Shown here piece after piece: positions 37,519-49,073 of a stretch of 64,000 nucleotides of DNA. How positions within the stretch are numbered: the stretch's first letter is position 1; each line of letters opens with the position of its first letter. Source of the DNA: Diospyros lotus (Eukaryota > Streptophyta > Magnoliopsida > Ericales > Ebenaceae); assembly GCF_014633365.1 (NCBI RefSeq), contig NC_068339.1, forward strand, positions 10,377,925 to 10,441,924, given 5' to 3'. Made by a program: the position numbers and the translations under genes. Under the pieces are notes generated by a model. It ran no database searches. It was not told the origin of the DNA and worked only from the letters and a program-made list of their open reading frames with translations.

Positions 37519-38030
37519 TTCAGTAGCGATGAGAATCATCAATTACTATTTTTTTATACATATATATTATATTAGCACAAATTAAAATGAGTCATAAATC
37601 ATAAATTAAAAATTTTTAAAAAGTACATTATACACGTAAATCTATGCACGAGCTCACTTCCATAAGATAAGATGTCCTTTAAATAGTGAGTCAATTTTAT
37701 ATACACCCACCCAATTCTCAATTCAATTTAAAATTGAGTAAATTTTTTTCTTCTCTTTATAAACAAAACCCTACATCATGCTTTGCTTTGGCATTACAGA
37801 ATTCTTAGTAAAATTATGATTTTTGGACTAAGTTTAGATCTATTGCTTGTGAATTTCTAGGCCTCTTCCATTCATAAATAGTAAATATACCCGCATTAAA
37901 ATTTATAATTTGGTATGATTGATATGACAAAATTTAATTATATTTTGAAATTTACAGAAGATAAGAATAGGAGATGTGCATGTACCCAGGTTGATGGAGG
38001 GGGAAGAGGCAGGCAGGATTGAATGTGGAT
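32253..38030. other. gene-poor AT-rich DNA
   Basis: 32440-32720 is a GC-richer patch with a small hairpin (CGGTGA, spacer CCCTCCC, TCACCG) and overlapping short ORFs without similarity. Poly-A lies near 33090-33127. CCCAAACCCAAACCCAAACC near 35848 is a short minisatellite, not the plant telomere unit. 35915-35943 and 37486-37518 are (TTA)n. 36993-37020 is a CAG/CGG-rich tract. No gene is recognised. Confidence 0.45.
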
Positions 38031-38390
38031 TGATTTCAAGCTTTTTGGCATGGAAAATGAATCTAGCAATCCAACGAGCAAGATGATGTGGATCCGAATT
38101 TGACAGGAGGCGGCCGAAAAGGGACGCGAAGTGGGTGGGCCAGGAACGGGTTTGGGCCCTCCGAATTAATTGACACTGGCCCGTTTATGTCTGTCGTGGC
38201 CCCGCCCGCAAATCGAAAGCCTGGGGAAATTGACCTGACGTGGCTGCATAGACGCCTCCACCTCATCATTTCGTTTTATGGTCCTCCGCCCGTTAACGCG
38301 TGCAATTTCCTGCGGTGCTCCTGCTCTGCTCTGCTCTGCTCTGCCCTCTCGTGGTTTGTACCTGCTCTCTCTAATTAAGAAGTATAGTTT
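38031..38390 (+). other. GC-rich island of unknown role
   Basis: About 300 bp is GC-rich in otherwise AT-rich DNA, with an open frame of 96 codons (38088-38378, starts MDPNLTGGGRKGTRSGWARN). It has no recognisable domain, and its end runs into a (CTCTG)n pentanucleotide repeat at 38321-38344. It may be a promoter or first-exon remnant. Coding status is doubtful. Confidence 0.3.
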
Positions 38391-38884
38391 AGGATATTTT
38401 TATGAAATATTTTTTTTTTATTTGAACATTCTATTTATTTGGTGGGATTTTGAAATTATTAGTGGATGAGTCACTCAAAGCAAAAACAGTATATTTCTCA
38501 TTACAAAAAAAATAATATTATATTTCTAAATCATGCGAGCTCTTTTGTGTAGATGACCCAAACCAAATGGCATGAGATTTAATTAAGCTTATATAATTTA
38601 TTCATTTTTTTTACTACCTGCCTTAAATATTTACAAAAAAATATACATCAAAAGTATTGTGTAAAAAGAAGTCATTATTCGTTACATTTACACGAGTCAA
38701 ATCACATATGCTTCACAAATCTCATGTTGGATAAACGCATAAAATTATTTGTTAATTTGTTTCATAAAAATTTAAACCATAGTTATAAAAAAAAAAAAAA
38801 AGTCATTATAGTCTCATATTTTTAAGTCATTATTATTATTATATATATATTTATTGTAGGCGGGGAGAAGATTGACTGACTAGT

Positions 38885-38923
<39 letters not shown>

Positions 38924-41338
38924 CATTGATTGATTGAATTCCTTCCATCACATAGAATAGAAGTGGGCCCCGTATCTTTTTCTCTAGAGTTGTCATTTTA
39001 ATTACTACTGCCTTTTGTGTCTCAATCCATATCCTAAATCCAACCAATCACTTCTTAAGGAAATACTTTTGTGCCTCGAGCTCCAAATCCACCGTTTCTT
39101 CCTCCTGCTGTTAACTCATAAATTGTTATACATTTAAAACGATTTAATATAAATTAATAATTAAATTTGAGTTGTTATAATTTTTTTTTTAATAACCAGC
39201 CTTAAACCCAAGCTTTACAAAATCTTAAAGGTGGAGCCTTTTTTGACTTAGACTCCACTCATTTTATTTATAAATTTATAATGACATTATTATGTTTTTT
39301 GAAGTGAAACTTGACATATTATATTTAATTTGGGTGTTGTTTAGATACTTAGAAGGTCGATTATTAAAAATGTTTAAATACAATCATCCCAAAATAAAAA
39401 AAAAAAAATGATAAAGTTTGCAGCAACGCGAGGGTGTTAAAGTTTGGGCGGGGTGGATTGTTTGATTGATTATGATCAAATAGTGAAGAGACTTAAATTA
39501 TAAAGTCGGTGAAGTTTATCAATCCAATACAAACAGGCAAGATATAGAAAACTTTATTCTCCATTTTCCAAACATGGCCAGATTTTGGGTCATACTTTTT
39601 TTCCTGTTTGGTTTTTGTTTTTGTTTTTGTTTTTGTCCAGTCCAACAAATGAGCAAGGCCGAACCTTCCACACAATTCTCTCATCTCTCAAGCCCGCACA
39701 CTGTTACCATCTGTTTGACAAAATGCCGCGCAAGCAAAGCCAAGCGCCCCACCCCAGCGGCACTGTTTTGGATCATGCATGCGTGCGTGCATCGATCAAG
39801 ATTCAAAAATTATCCACGGAAACAAACAGGGTGGAATTAGAACCTACACGATGATGCCTGAACGACGAGACAAACAAAAGGAGATTGATTCGAGGGCTGT
39901 TGCTTCCATTATCCGTTGTTCCAAGTAATTAGTACTCCTCGTCAACCAGCTCATCACCCCGAAAAACTATATATGCTCATTTGGTACCGCTGCTTCCAAA
40001 GGCGGGGGCGGCCTCGCTGTAGAATTTTCCGGGCCGCCGTGAATTCTTCTTCCATCTGCGAATCCGCCACAAGCCTCCGTCAGTCTCGGTAAATTAGTAA
40101 GAGTAATGAAGTTTATATGATATTAAAACTCGAAATTTCGATATTTTCATATACTTCATATATAAATGATGACTTATAGATAATTATATCTCATTCATCT
40201 AAAAGATAACGACTAGAAATTCTAAATTTAAATTGGTAAAACATCTTTGTCACCAGTGGTTGGAGTTGAAAGATAGGGCTTGGGAGTTGGGACAGTAAAT
40301 ATATTTATTTTACGTTGGAAAATAAACTCATTACCCCCCCCCCCCCCCCCCAAAAAAAAAAAAAAGAAATTAAAATTATGTTATATAGCCTTATACAAGT
40401 TCTATCACTATCTAAAAAGAAAAAAAATTGATAGAAATATATTAGTAAATTTATTTCACAATAAATTTTTTTTTATGGAATAAAAAATTCAACCAAAAAA
40501 TTTGGAAGTTTAAACTGAAAAAAAACGGATGGAAACTGACCAAGAAAAATTCAAACTATCACATAGTAATTAAAATATATCATACTTAATTAATTTCAAA
40601 TGAATTATTATATCCGTAATCTTATTGGGATGCCATTGCCAGCAATGAGCGATTATGGGCTTTCAGCCTGAAAACTGTGGGCCGGACTTCTATTGGAAAC
40701 TAAAGGCCCATTTTTTATTTTTTTTTGTTTTCATTTTTCAGTTTTACTCTTATTTTTTGTACTCAGTTTCTTCAGTTAAATAAGATAACAACTGGGACAT
40801 TTAACATTTTCGGCTCTCAGTTTTGATTTTTATTGCTTTCGTGTTCAATTTTCATTTTCAATCTAAAAATGAAAACTTAAATGTTATTCAATAATTTTAT
40901 TAATTTTCAATGTTTTTTTTTTCCTTCCCCTTTCCATTTCACTGACGTCTCCCAAATAAGGTTCTAGCAAAAAATTTTCATTGGAAAATATCTTTGATTA
41001 TTTTTTATTTTAGATAAAGCTCAAATAAATCATTATGCTTTAGTCTTAAAATCAAATTGGTTACTGCACTAATTCCAGTACCCTTTTTGAATTAAATTTT
41101 CATTAATTGTTTCCATTTAAAAAAAATTGGAAATAATAAAATTTGATTTCACAATTTTTATATTTTTAAAATAAAAAATGAATGCAACAAGTTAAAATGA
41201 AAAAGATTAAAAACCATCAAATGGCCCTAAACATCACTTTTAGTTGACTTCACCTCTTACACGTTACCACACCTCATTCAAATTTTATTGCATTTTTAAA
41301 GACACGAGTATTTGTATAATATAATATAATATATATAT
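38391..41338. other. AT-rich intergenic DNA up to the gypsy insertion
   Basis: (CT)n at 38888-38920; (GTTTTT)n at 39613-39637; CATG/CGTG repeats near 39775. 40334-40365 is a C run of about 18 directly joined to an A run. A GC-rich patch at 39985-40090 has a 33-codon - strand frame (starts MEEEFTAARKILQRGRPRLW), too short to assign. No gene is recognised. Confidence 0.45.
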
Positions 41339-42019
41339 TGTTATATGTATTTTCTGCATCACCCCGCATGGGCCAGACTCGATCCGATAGACCGGCCCAA
41401 TCACCCAAGGCCAAGAAGGCCTGGACGACCTCGTCAAGGAAAGTCCAGCCTCCACCAAAGATCCGGAACTCGTAAAGCGAGCATATGGCGAGCTCCTAGT
41501 AATCCCCTAACAAGCTCCAAGCAATCAACTAACGAGCTCCTGAAATATCCTCCAGATCGCTGGCCCATCTAGGTCGCTGGCCTAAAACCTCCAGCTCGCA
41601 TGAGTGGCAAAGCTGCTGAGAAGTCAGAGGTAGGGTCCGATCACTTTATCTGTAACAACCTATGCCCCTCATAATGAGGATCCCACTCCCGGTCTTGTGA
41701 AGGCGATAAGAACTGTTTGTCCCCCATTATACAATCACTGTATTTTATATATTATCTAAATTATAAAAGCCCCTCAATATAAATGAGAATCAAAGAGACC
41801 ATGAGGGGCAAGGACGAAAAGAATAATCAGATACCGCCACTCTGAGAGAATAATCAGACGGCGGCCGTGGACTAGGCATCGTTCTGGCCGAACCACGTAA
41901 AAGATTCTGGTGTACACGCTTGGAATTTTGGGGGGGGGGTTTCCTTCCTTCTCGGTATTTTTGGATTGACTCACTGCGGCCCAAAACGAATCACGGTCGG
42001 CCGGAATTGAACGTCGACA
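41339..42019 (+). repeat. 5' LTR of the gypsy element
   Basis: A 681-bp direct repeat of 52230-52911, starting TG and ending CA. Possible TATA motifs are TTTTATATATTATC near 41742 and CAATATAAATGAG near 41776. It is followed by the primer-binding site at 42020. Confidence 0.95.
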
Positions 42020-42058
42020 TTTTGGCGCTAGAGGAAGGGGTCGCTCTGATCAATAGCC

Positions 42059-43841
42059 ATGGCTAGGGGAAGGAATACTCGAAGTTCCGAGGCGGCGGTC
42101 GACCCACCTGAAAATCACCACGACCGACCACGAGACTTACCACCAAATGGAGGACCCGTTGCCCCGGCAGCAGATACTCCTTTGCCGCCGCCCGCCGGAG
42201 ACGCTCCCGGCATACCACCACAGGTCCCTGTCCAGCTTACTGTCCAAATCACTGGGACAGGGACGATCCGGGACTGGCAGCAGCGCTAGGAAGCATTGGA
42301 GAATACGGTAATGCAACTCGCTGACGCGGTCAGAATTCTGGCCCAAGCTCAAGCACGGGCTGTCCACGACCCACAGACGTCGCCTCGCAGGGTCCGCCAA
42401 CCGCGGGAGGAGAGACACCCACCCGCGGAAGAGGATATCGGGGATAACTATCCATCCCCAATTCACCGCTCCCCAGTTCGAGAAAGAAGCAGGCGATCGC
42501 AAGCCCAGCAATCAGTAGGACCGGACTCAACTGTGGAAGAGCTGTATCAAAGGGTGCGACAGCTGGAAGAACGACAAGGAGTCCGCAGCCAGAATAATGG
42601 CCGTGGGGATAGGACGCCGTTCACCAGAGAGATTGAGCTCGAACCCCTGCCGCGGAGGTTTAAGGTCCCGAGCATGCCACAATATAATGGAGACAGCGAC
42701 CCCTATGATTACCTGGATGCGTACAACGTGCAAATGGATCTACAGACAACCAGCTCGCTGGCTAAATGTCGCGCCTTCCCAGCAATCTTAGGAGACATCC
42801 CCCGAGCTTGGTTCAGGAGCCTTCCACCTCGTAGCATCAACAGCTGGGAAGAGTGCCAACAGAGGTTCCTTAACCAATACAGGGCTCTAAGGAGGCAGCT
42901 CGTGCCACCTTGCCACCGTATTCCAGAAAGCAAACGAGCCACTGAGGGATTACATCGCCAGGTTCAGGCGCGAGGTGAGCAACGTCGAGGATCCCTCGGA
43001 TGAAAGTATCCTAACGGCGATCTCCGCCGGCCTCCGAAAAGACGGAAAGCTCTACGAGAGCATCTACTGAACCCCGGTCAAAGACCTGGGGGAATTCTAT
43101 GAACGAGCTTCCAAGGAAATTTGATGAGAAGACGTCTTTGGGACGAAGAAACCCGTCGGGTCGAGAGAAAAAGTTGGGGGCTCCAGCCAGAATAAGAGAA
43201 GGCACAACGGAGACGCCGGAAGAGAAGCTCGGGGGGAGCGCTCGAGCAATGAAGTGTTCAAGCGAGCTCGGAAGGCAGAGGGAGATGAGCGACCTCGTAG
43301 ATCACAGCGCTTTGACAGCTACTGTGCCCTGTCAGACCCCCAAGAAAGGATCTTCGCCATCGAAAGAAACAAAGAGGAATTCGGGAAGCCCAACCCGTTA
43401 AGAACCCCAAACAAATTCCGAAACAAAGAAAAATTTTGCGCATACCACAACGAGGCGGGTCACAACACCTCGGAGTGCTGGGCCCTAAGGGACGCCATCG
43501 AAGATCTGATAAGAAGAGGTCGCTTGAAAGATTACATGGTACGGCCGACTAATCAACCAAGCCAGCCGCCGGTACAGCAGCAGCCCCCCACCAATGATGA
43601 CCAATCACCAGCTGTACGAACCATCTACACGATCCATGGCAGGCCCCACCTCGCTGGATCCTCCCACAAATCCCGCGACAAATACATACGAGAGGCCAAC
43701 CATGTCTTGCTAGCAAGATCGGGCGAACAGCCGGTTCCCGCGAAGCGGCCTAGGGGTAACCCAATCCCAGAGAAGATGTTTTTCTCGGAAGAAGACGCCG
43801 GAGACGTCCATTGGCCGCACAACGACGCACTTGTTATATGA
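42059..43841 (+). pseudogene. gypsy gag, broken
   Basis: Frame 42059-43003 encodes a Pro/Arg-rich leader and the capsid region (MPQYNGDSDPYDYLDAYNVQ, RAWFRSLPPRSINSWEECQQ). It has an in-frame TAG at 42287 and a frameshift near 42910. The capsid then continues in the new frame (LRDYIARFRREVSN) with TGA at about 43068 and TGATGA near 43123. The C-terminal part is 43254-43841, containing a zinc-knuckle-like FCAYHNEAGHNTSECWALRD. Nearly every stop sits where one C-to-T or G-to-A change from a sense codon would give it. Confidence 0.85.
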
Positions 43842-44432
43842 GCCCAGGTCGGTAACTCCGAAGTGCGAAGGATAATGGTGGACACGGGCAGCTCGGTAAA
43901 TGTAATATACAAAGCATGCTTCGATCAGATGGGTTTGGGACCGGAACAGTTGAGCTCGTCCCCAGAGCCACTCTATGGGTTCACGGGGGACGCAGTGATT
44001 CTCGTCGGTCGGATCAGCCTGCCCCTCACCATCGGGGATGCGAACCGCCAGGCCACTACTTTGGCAGAATTCCTAATAATTGACTGCCCCTCGGCATACA
44101 ACGTCGTACTCGGAAGGCCGACGATGAACGACCTGGATCTAGTCACTTTAACCAGGTCGCTTACAGTGAAATTCCTGACCCTTGACGGTGTAGGGTGTGT
44201 ACAAGGCGAGCAGCACCTCGCAAGACGTTGCTATGAGGACGCCCTGAAAATGGGAGCAAAGGGAAAGAAGGTAAATATCATCGCAAAGGTCAGCCCGCGA
44301 TCAATCGGCCAATGGGAGGCTAAACACGTCCTGGATCCCCGCGAGGTCGACTGCGAAAAACCCACCGGTCCCATGGAAGAGCTCGAAGATATCTCAGTCA
44401 GCGAGGCAGACGAGGAAGGCACCTCAAGCTAG
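43842..44432 (+). pseudogene. gypsy aspartic protease region
   Basis: In frame with gag after the TGA at 43839-43841. The catalytic motif VDTGSSVNVIY lies at about 43875 and the retropepsin-like LIIDCPSAYNVVLGRPTMND follows. A TAG at 44430-44432 and a frame change close it; the polymerase frame starts just before, near 44425. The active-site triad DTG is intact. Confidence 0.85.
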
Positions 44433-46315
44433 GCAAGAGTCTAGCCCCCGAGGTAAAATCCCAACTTACAAATTTCCTTAAAGCTAACCTTGATGTATTC
44501 GCATGGAACCACGAAGATATGGTGGGAATCGCCCCAGAAGTCATGTCACACAGGCTGAACGTAGATCCAAGCTACAGGCCAGTGCGCCAGAAGAGGAGGC
44601 CAATGACTTCGGAGCGTTATGCCGCTCTTAAAGAAGAAGTGAACAAACTCTTGGCAAATAATTTCATCAAGGAAGCCCACTATTCGGTCTGGGTGGCCAA
44701 CCCGGTCCTAGTAAAAAAGAAAAATGGGAAGTGGAGGACCAGCATCGACTTCACCGACCTGAACAAGGCCTGTCCTAAAGACAGCTTTCCTCTCCCCAGA
44801 ATCGATCAGCTCGTGGATGCAACGGCTGGTCACCGTCTCCTCAGTTTCATGGATGCCTATTCAGGCTACAACCAGATCCCCATGAACCCCACGGACCAAG
44901 AGCACACCTCGTTCATAACCGATCGGGGGCTCTATTGTTACAAGGTCATGCCCTTTGGATTGAAGAATGCTGGCGCGACCTACCAGAGGCTGGTTAATAC
45001 GATGTTCGAAACACTGATCGGAAAAACCATGGAAGTATACGTTGACGACATGTTGGTAAAATCCGAGCAAGTGACGGACCACGTTTCCGATCTAAGAGAA
45101 ACGTTCGGAGTCCTCAGGAGATATTAGATGAAGCTCAACCCGCTCAAGTGCGCCTTCGGTGTAGCCTCTGGAAAATTTCTTGGGTTTATGGTAAACAACA
45201 GAGGCATTGAAGCCAACCCAGACAAAATTAAGGCTCTGCTCGACATGAGGTCGCCCGTAAGAAAGAAGGAGGTGCAAAGCCTCAATGGTCAGGTCGCAGC
45301 TCTGAGCCGTTTCATTTCAAAGGCAACTGACAAGTGTGCCCCGTTCTTCGAGCTTCTAAAAAAGGAGAAAGACTTCAGATGGACAGAAGAATGCGAGTTC
45401 GCATTCCAACAACTAAAGGAGTACATGGGACGGGCCCCATTGCTCGCCAAACCTAAAGAGGGAGAGAGGTTGACCTTGTACTTAGGAGTATCCCAACAGG
45501 CTCTCAGCGCGGCCCTCGTTCGGGGGGAAGAAGGGGTGCAGCACCCCATTTATTACGTCTCCAAAAGCCTAATCGATGCAGAAACAAGGTACGCACCAAT
45601 CGAAAAATTGGCTTACTGTCTAATAGTGGCATCAAGGAAGCTGCGACCCTATTTTCAAGCTCATGAGATCGAAGTCCTGACCAAATACCCATTGAAACAA
45701 ATCCTCCAAAAACCAGATACCTCAGGCCGCTTACTAAAATGATCTATTGAGCTCGCTCAGTTCGACATAAAGTACAAACCAAGGACGGCGATAAAGGGTC
45801 AAGCGTTGGCAGACTTCATTGCCGAGTTTACTGGGCCAATTGACGAGGAGCCGAAAAACCTGAAAGGACCGTCCTGGGAACTATACGTCGATGGATCATC
45901 GAACGAACAAGGAGCGGGAGCCGGGGTTATGCTAATAAGCCCCGAAGGTCACAAAATCTTCTGCGCCCTGAGGTTCGATTTTTTGGCCACCAATAATGAA
46001 TCCGAGTATGAAGCCTTATTAGCAGGACTCTGCCTGGCAAAGGAAATACGAGCTGAATTCTTGGAGATCTTCAGCGACTTTCAGCTAGTTGTCAACCAGG
46101 TACGGGGAGAATACCAGGCCAGAGACACGAAGATGGCAGCATGCTTACAGAAGATACGCGAACTTTTAGCCACTTTCAAAAAATATGAAATGCATCAAAT
46201 CCCCCGTTCCCAGAACTCTCATGCGGACGCTCTGGCTCGCCTAGCAACTGCCCGGGACGCAGAATTCTTGGGGGACATACCTGTCGATTTTTTGGCCACC
46301 CCGAGCACGGAATAA
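44433..46315 (+). pseudogene. gypsy reverse transcriptase with two RNase H domains, broken by stops
   Basis: One frame throughout, with in-frame stops at 45125, 45740 and 46313. The reverse transcriptase (about 44560-45230) has NGKWRTSIDFTDLNKACPKD, MPFGLKNAGATYQRLVN and the catalytic VYVDDMLVK. The first, gypsy-type RNase H is at about 45460-45740 ([20 protein letters not shown]). A second, archaeal-like RNase H is at about 45870-46260, with its acidic residues in place (YVDGSSNEQGAG, NNESEYEALLAGL, FSDFQLVV, SHADALARLA). Two RNase H domains are characteristic of plant Tat elements. Confidence 0.92.
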
Positions 46316-46357
46316 CGAGATGAAACGCTACTGATCACGGCGCCACAAAACTCATGG

Positions 46358-47590
46358 ATGACCCCCATCTTGGAGTATCTGCAAGACGGGAAACTACCGG
46401 AAGACAAGCTGGAAGCACGTCGCCTGCGAGCTCAAGCCGCCCGATATTGCATTTACGATGAAAGACTGTACAAGAGGGGGTTCTCAGCCCCGCTCCTGAG
46501 GTGCATTAACGGCACCGATTACCAGGCTGTGCTAGAAGAAATTCATGCAGGCCACTGCGGTAATCATGCAGGGGCACTCTCTCTGGCACAAAAGGCCCTC
46601 CGACAAGGGTTTTATTGGCCCACCATGAAGCAAGATGCCATAGAGACGGTCAAGAAATGCGAGAAGTGCCAAAGGTTCACTAAGGTTCCGCGAGCTCCGC
46701 CGGCTTACCTGCAGCAGATGAGCAGCCCTTGGCCCTTTGCCATTTGGGGCATGGATCTAATCGGGTCGTTCCCCACGGCTCGCGGAGGATGCAAACATGC
46801 CATAGTGGCAGTCGACTACTTCACCAAATGGGCAGAGGCCAAAGAGCTCGCACAGATCATCAGTGCGGAGACACAAGCTTTTACATGGGATAACATAATC
46901 TGTAGATTCGGAGTGCCACAACAAATAGTAACAGACAACGGAACCCAATTCACCAGCGAGCAATTCATCCAATTCTGCAAGTCAATGGGGATTCAAAAGA
47001 GTTTCACCGCCGTTAATCACCCCCAGGCCAATGGGCAGGTCGAAGCAGTCAACAAAATAATCAAACAGACCCTGAAGACAAAGCTTGAGGTTAGAAAGGG
47101 GGCCTGGGTGGATGAACTGCAAACAGTGCTATGGACCTATCGGACAACAGCCCGAAGCAGCACTGGAGAAACCCCATTCTCAATGGCGTATGGGTCGGAG
47201 GCTATGATCCCCGTTGAGAATAAAGTGGCCAGCCACCGAAGGGCCACCTTCAGCTTAGATCGCAATAACGAGCTACTGGCGGCTAATCTGGACCTGCTCG
47301 AGGAATCAAGAGATGTAGCTCGGGTAAGGATCGCCATTTATCAACAAAGGGTGGCACGATACTATAGCAGGAAGGTCCGAATCCAACGTTACAACGTCGG
47401 AGATCCGGTACTACGCCTGGTACTGCCATGAGCACGGGCGGCAAGCGATCGCACCTTAGGTCCTAACTAGGAAGGTCCATTTATCATCAAAGAAAATTTG
47501 AATAACGGAGCACATCATATGGCAAACATGGACAGTCTCCCTCTCCCACGAGCTTGGAACGCAGAACACCTTCGTCCTTACTTCAGATAA
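46358..47590 (+). pseudogene. gypsy integrase
   Basis: 357 codons are open to a TGA at 47429, then similarity continues in frame past another stop near 47468 to about 47590 (AEHLRPYFR). The zinc-binding HHCC region is at about 46540-46680 (HAGHCGNH, KKCEKCQRF). The catalytic D-D-E core has GMDLIGSFP, VTDNGTQFTSEQF and NGQVEAVNKIIKQTL. No chromodomain follows. Apart from the C-terminal stops the domain looks whole. Confidence 0.92.
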
Positions 47591-47699
47591 ATGTAATCGT
47601 TCTTGCCTATGCTCCGTCTTTTTCATTACGAATGACTTTCATGATTCTGGTTAGAATTTATGAACTTTCATTGCACTTTATTCTTATTGGTATTCGATT

Positions 47700-48370
47700 G
47701 AATGCCCCCGTAACGAGGGGTCGAGAAGCCATGGTTTGCGAGCCGAGGCCTAAATAACCTAGCCACGGCGCTACGATCAACGGCTTAACCGAGCATTCAC
47801 CTTGGTCCCTCCCTCAGGTCGTGGTTTGCGAGCTGAGAACCAATCATCTGGACTTTATGTCATGGTTTGGAACCTACTGAGCAACCACTTCCACAAGTAA
47901 CCCCGAGCTTGGGTTCGCTAGCCGAGGTCCTTTTATCTTGGCTTAAAGCCATGGTCTGCAACCTACCTGGATGTTCCCTCTTAGTTCAAATAAAACTTGT
48001 AGAAATCGCTGGGTGTTAGCTGAGGCCGTAACGCGACCTACCTGGACACATATCCTGGCCGTACAAGTCAACGAGATAACAAGCCATGGTGTGTTAGCTG
48101 GGGTCACTCTATGACCCGCCTGAACATATAACTTGGTGGTACAGGTTGCGCTTTCACTAGCTGGGGTCCTCCTATCTTGGCTTAAAGCCATGGTCTGCGA
48201 CCTACCTGAGTGTTCGCTCCCAATTTATTGAAAACTTATTAAAGCCTCAACATGCCAGCCGAGGCCATGGCATAATCTCATATCCTAGCAAATTTTGCGT
48301 ATTGGACCCTAACAGCTGAGGTTCGTTTTAATTTGGCTAAATAAGACCATTCGCGACCTACCAGGCACAC
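47700..48370 (+). repeat. decayed minisatellite in the gypsy 3' region
   Basis: A motif like 'gccatggtttgcgagccgaggc' returns in altered form at about 47729, 47820, 47860, 47948, 48080 and 48188 ('ccatggtctgcaacctacct', 'ccatggtgtgttagctgggg', 'ccatggtctgcgacctacct'). Two of these are preceded by the same 'tatcttggcttaaagccat'. Unit length varies. Tandem repeats between integrase and 3' LTR are common in Tat elements. No ORF. Confidence 0.6.
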
Positions 48371-49073
48371 GCCCTATAACGAGCTTCTCAGCCACTACAT
48401 GTTAGACGAAATCACAAGGCCATCTGACTTTACATATATCTCGGCAAGGCTCTCGTTATTTCGTCAAAATATGCTAAACGGGGTTTCCTGGAAATTGCCT
48501 AAGTATGAGTGTTCGCGCTGATTATTACAACTATCATCAACGAGCTAGTTAAAGAGCGTTAGTCTACGAGCTGATAAAACTTCGGATCTACCTGGACCTA
48601 TGTTCGAGCAGTTCATTATCAAGTTACATACTCAAAAATTTCTTATCAGTGAATCTTTCAAAAATACGGGAGCCTTGTTGAAATGATTTTCAAGTTATAC
48701 CATGAAGAAGTTACTTTCAAGTCACCTCATCGAAATTGGTTCAAGAATCGTTATGCCAAAACCTTGTCAGAGTTAACTTGAGTCTGCGAAAAAATCTGAG
48801 GCAACGTGCACAAAATGCCAATTTTTATTATTAGATGAAGCTCACGTTACAAAAAAAAAAAAAAAAAAAAAAAACATACATGTGGGAATCCTAGCTAAGA
48901 GGGGCGTTTGGTTCTACAGGATCAACCTCGACAGGGCGAGCTTCAGTAGATAGGGTCGGCTGGAGATCGACCTCGGCAGCCCCGGCTGGACAAACCTCGG
49001 CAACCTCCACAGGAGGCTCCTTGGCAGTCTCACCAGACTGAGCCGCGGCGACCCCGAATAGCTCGGCCTCGAC
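48371..49073. other. gypsy 3' non-coding region with poly-A tract
   Basis: No coding region on +. A run of about 24 A lies at 48850-48873, which on the opposite strand is poly-T just downstream of the antisense gene. The end of that gene's coding region is at 49074. Confidence 0.5.
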
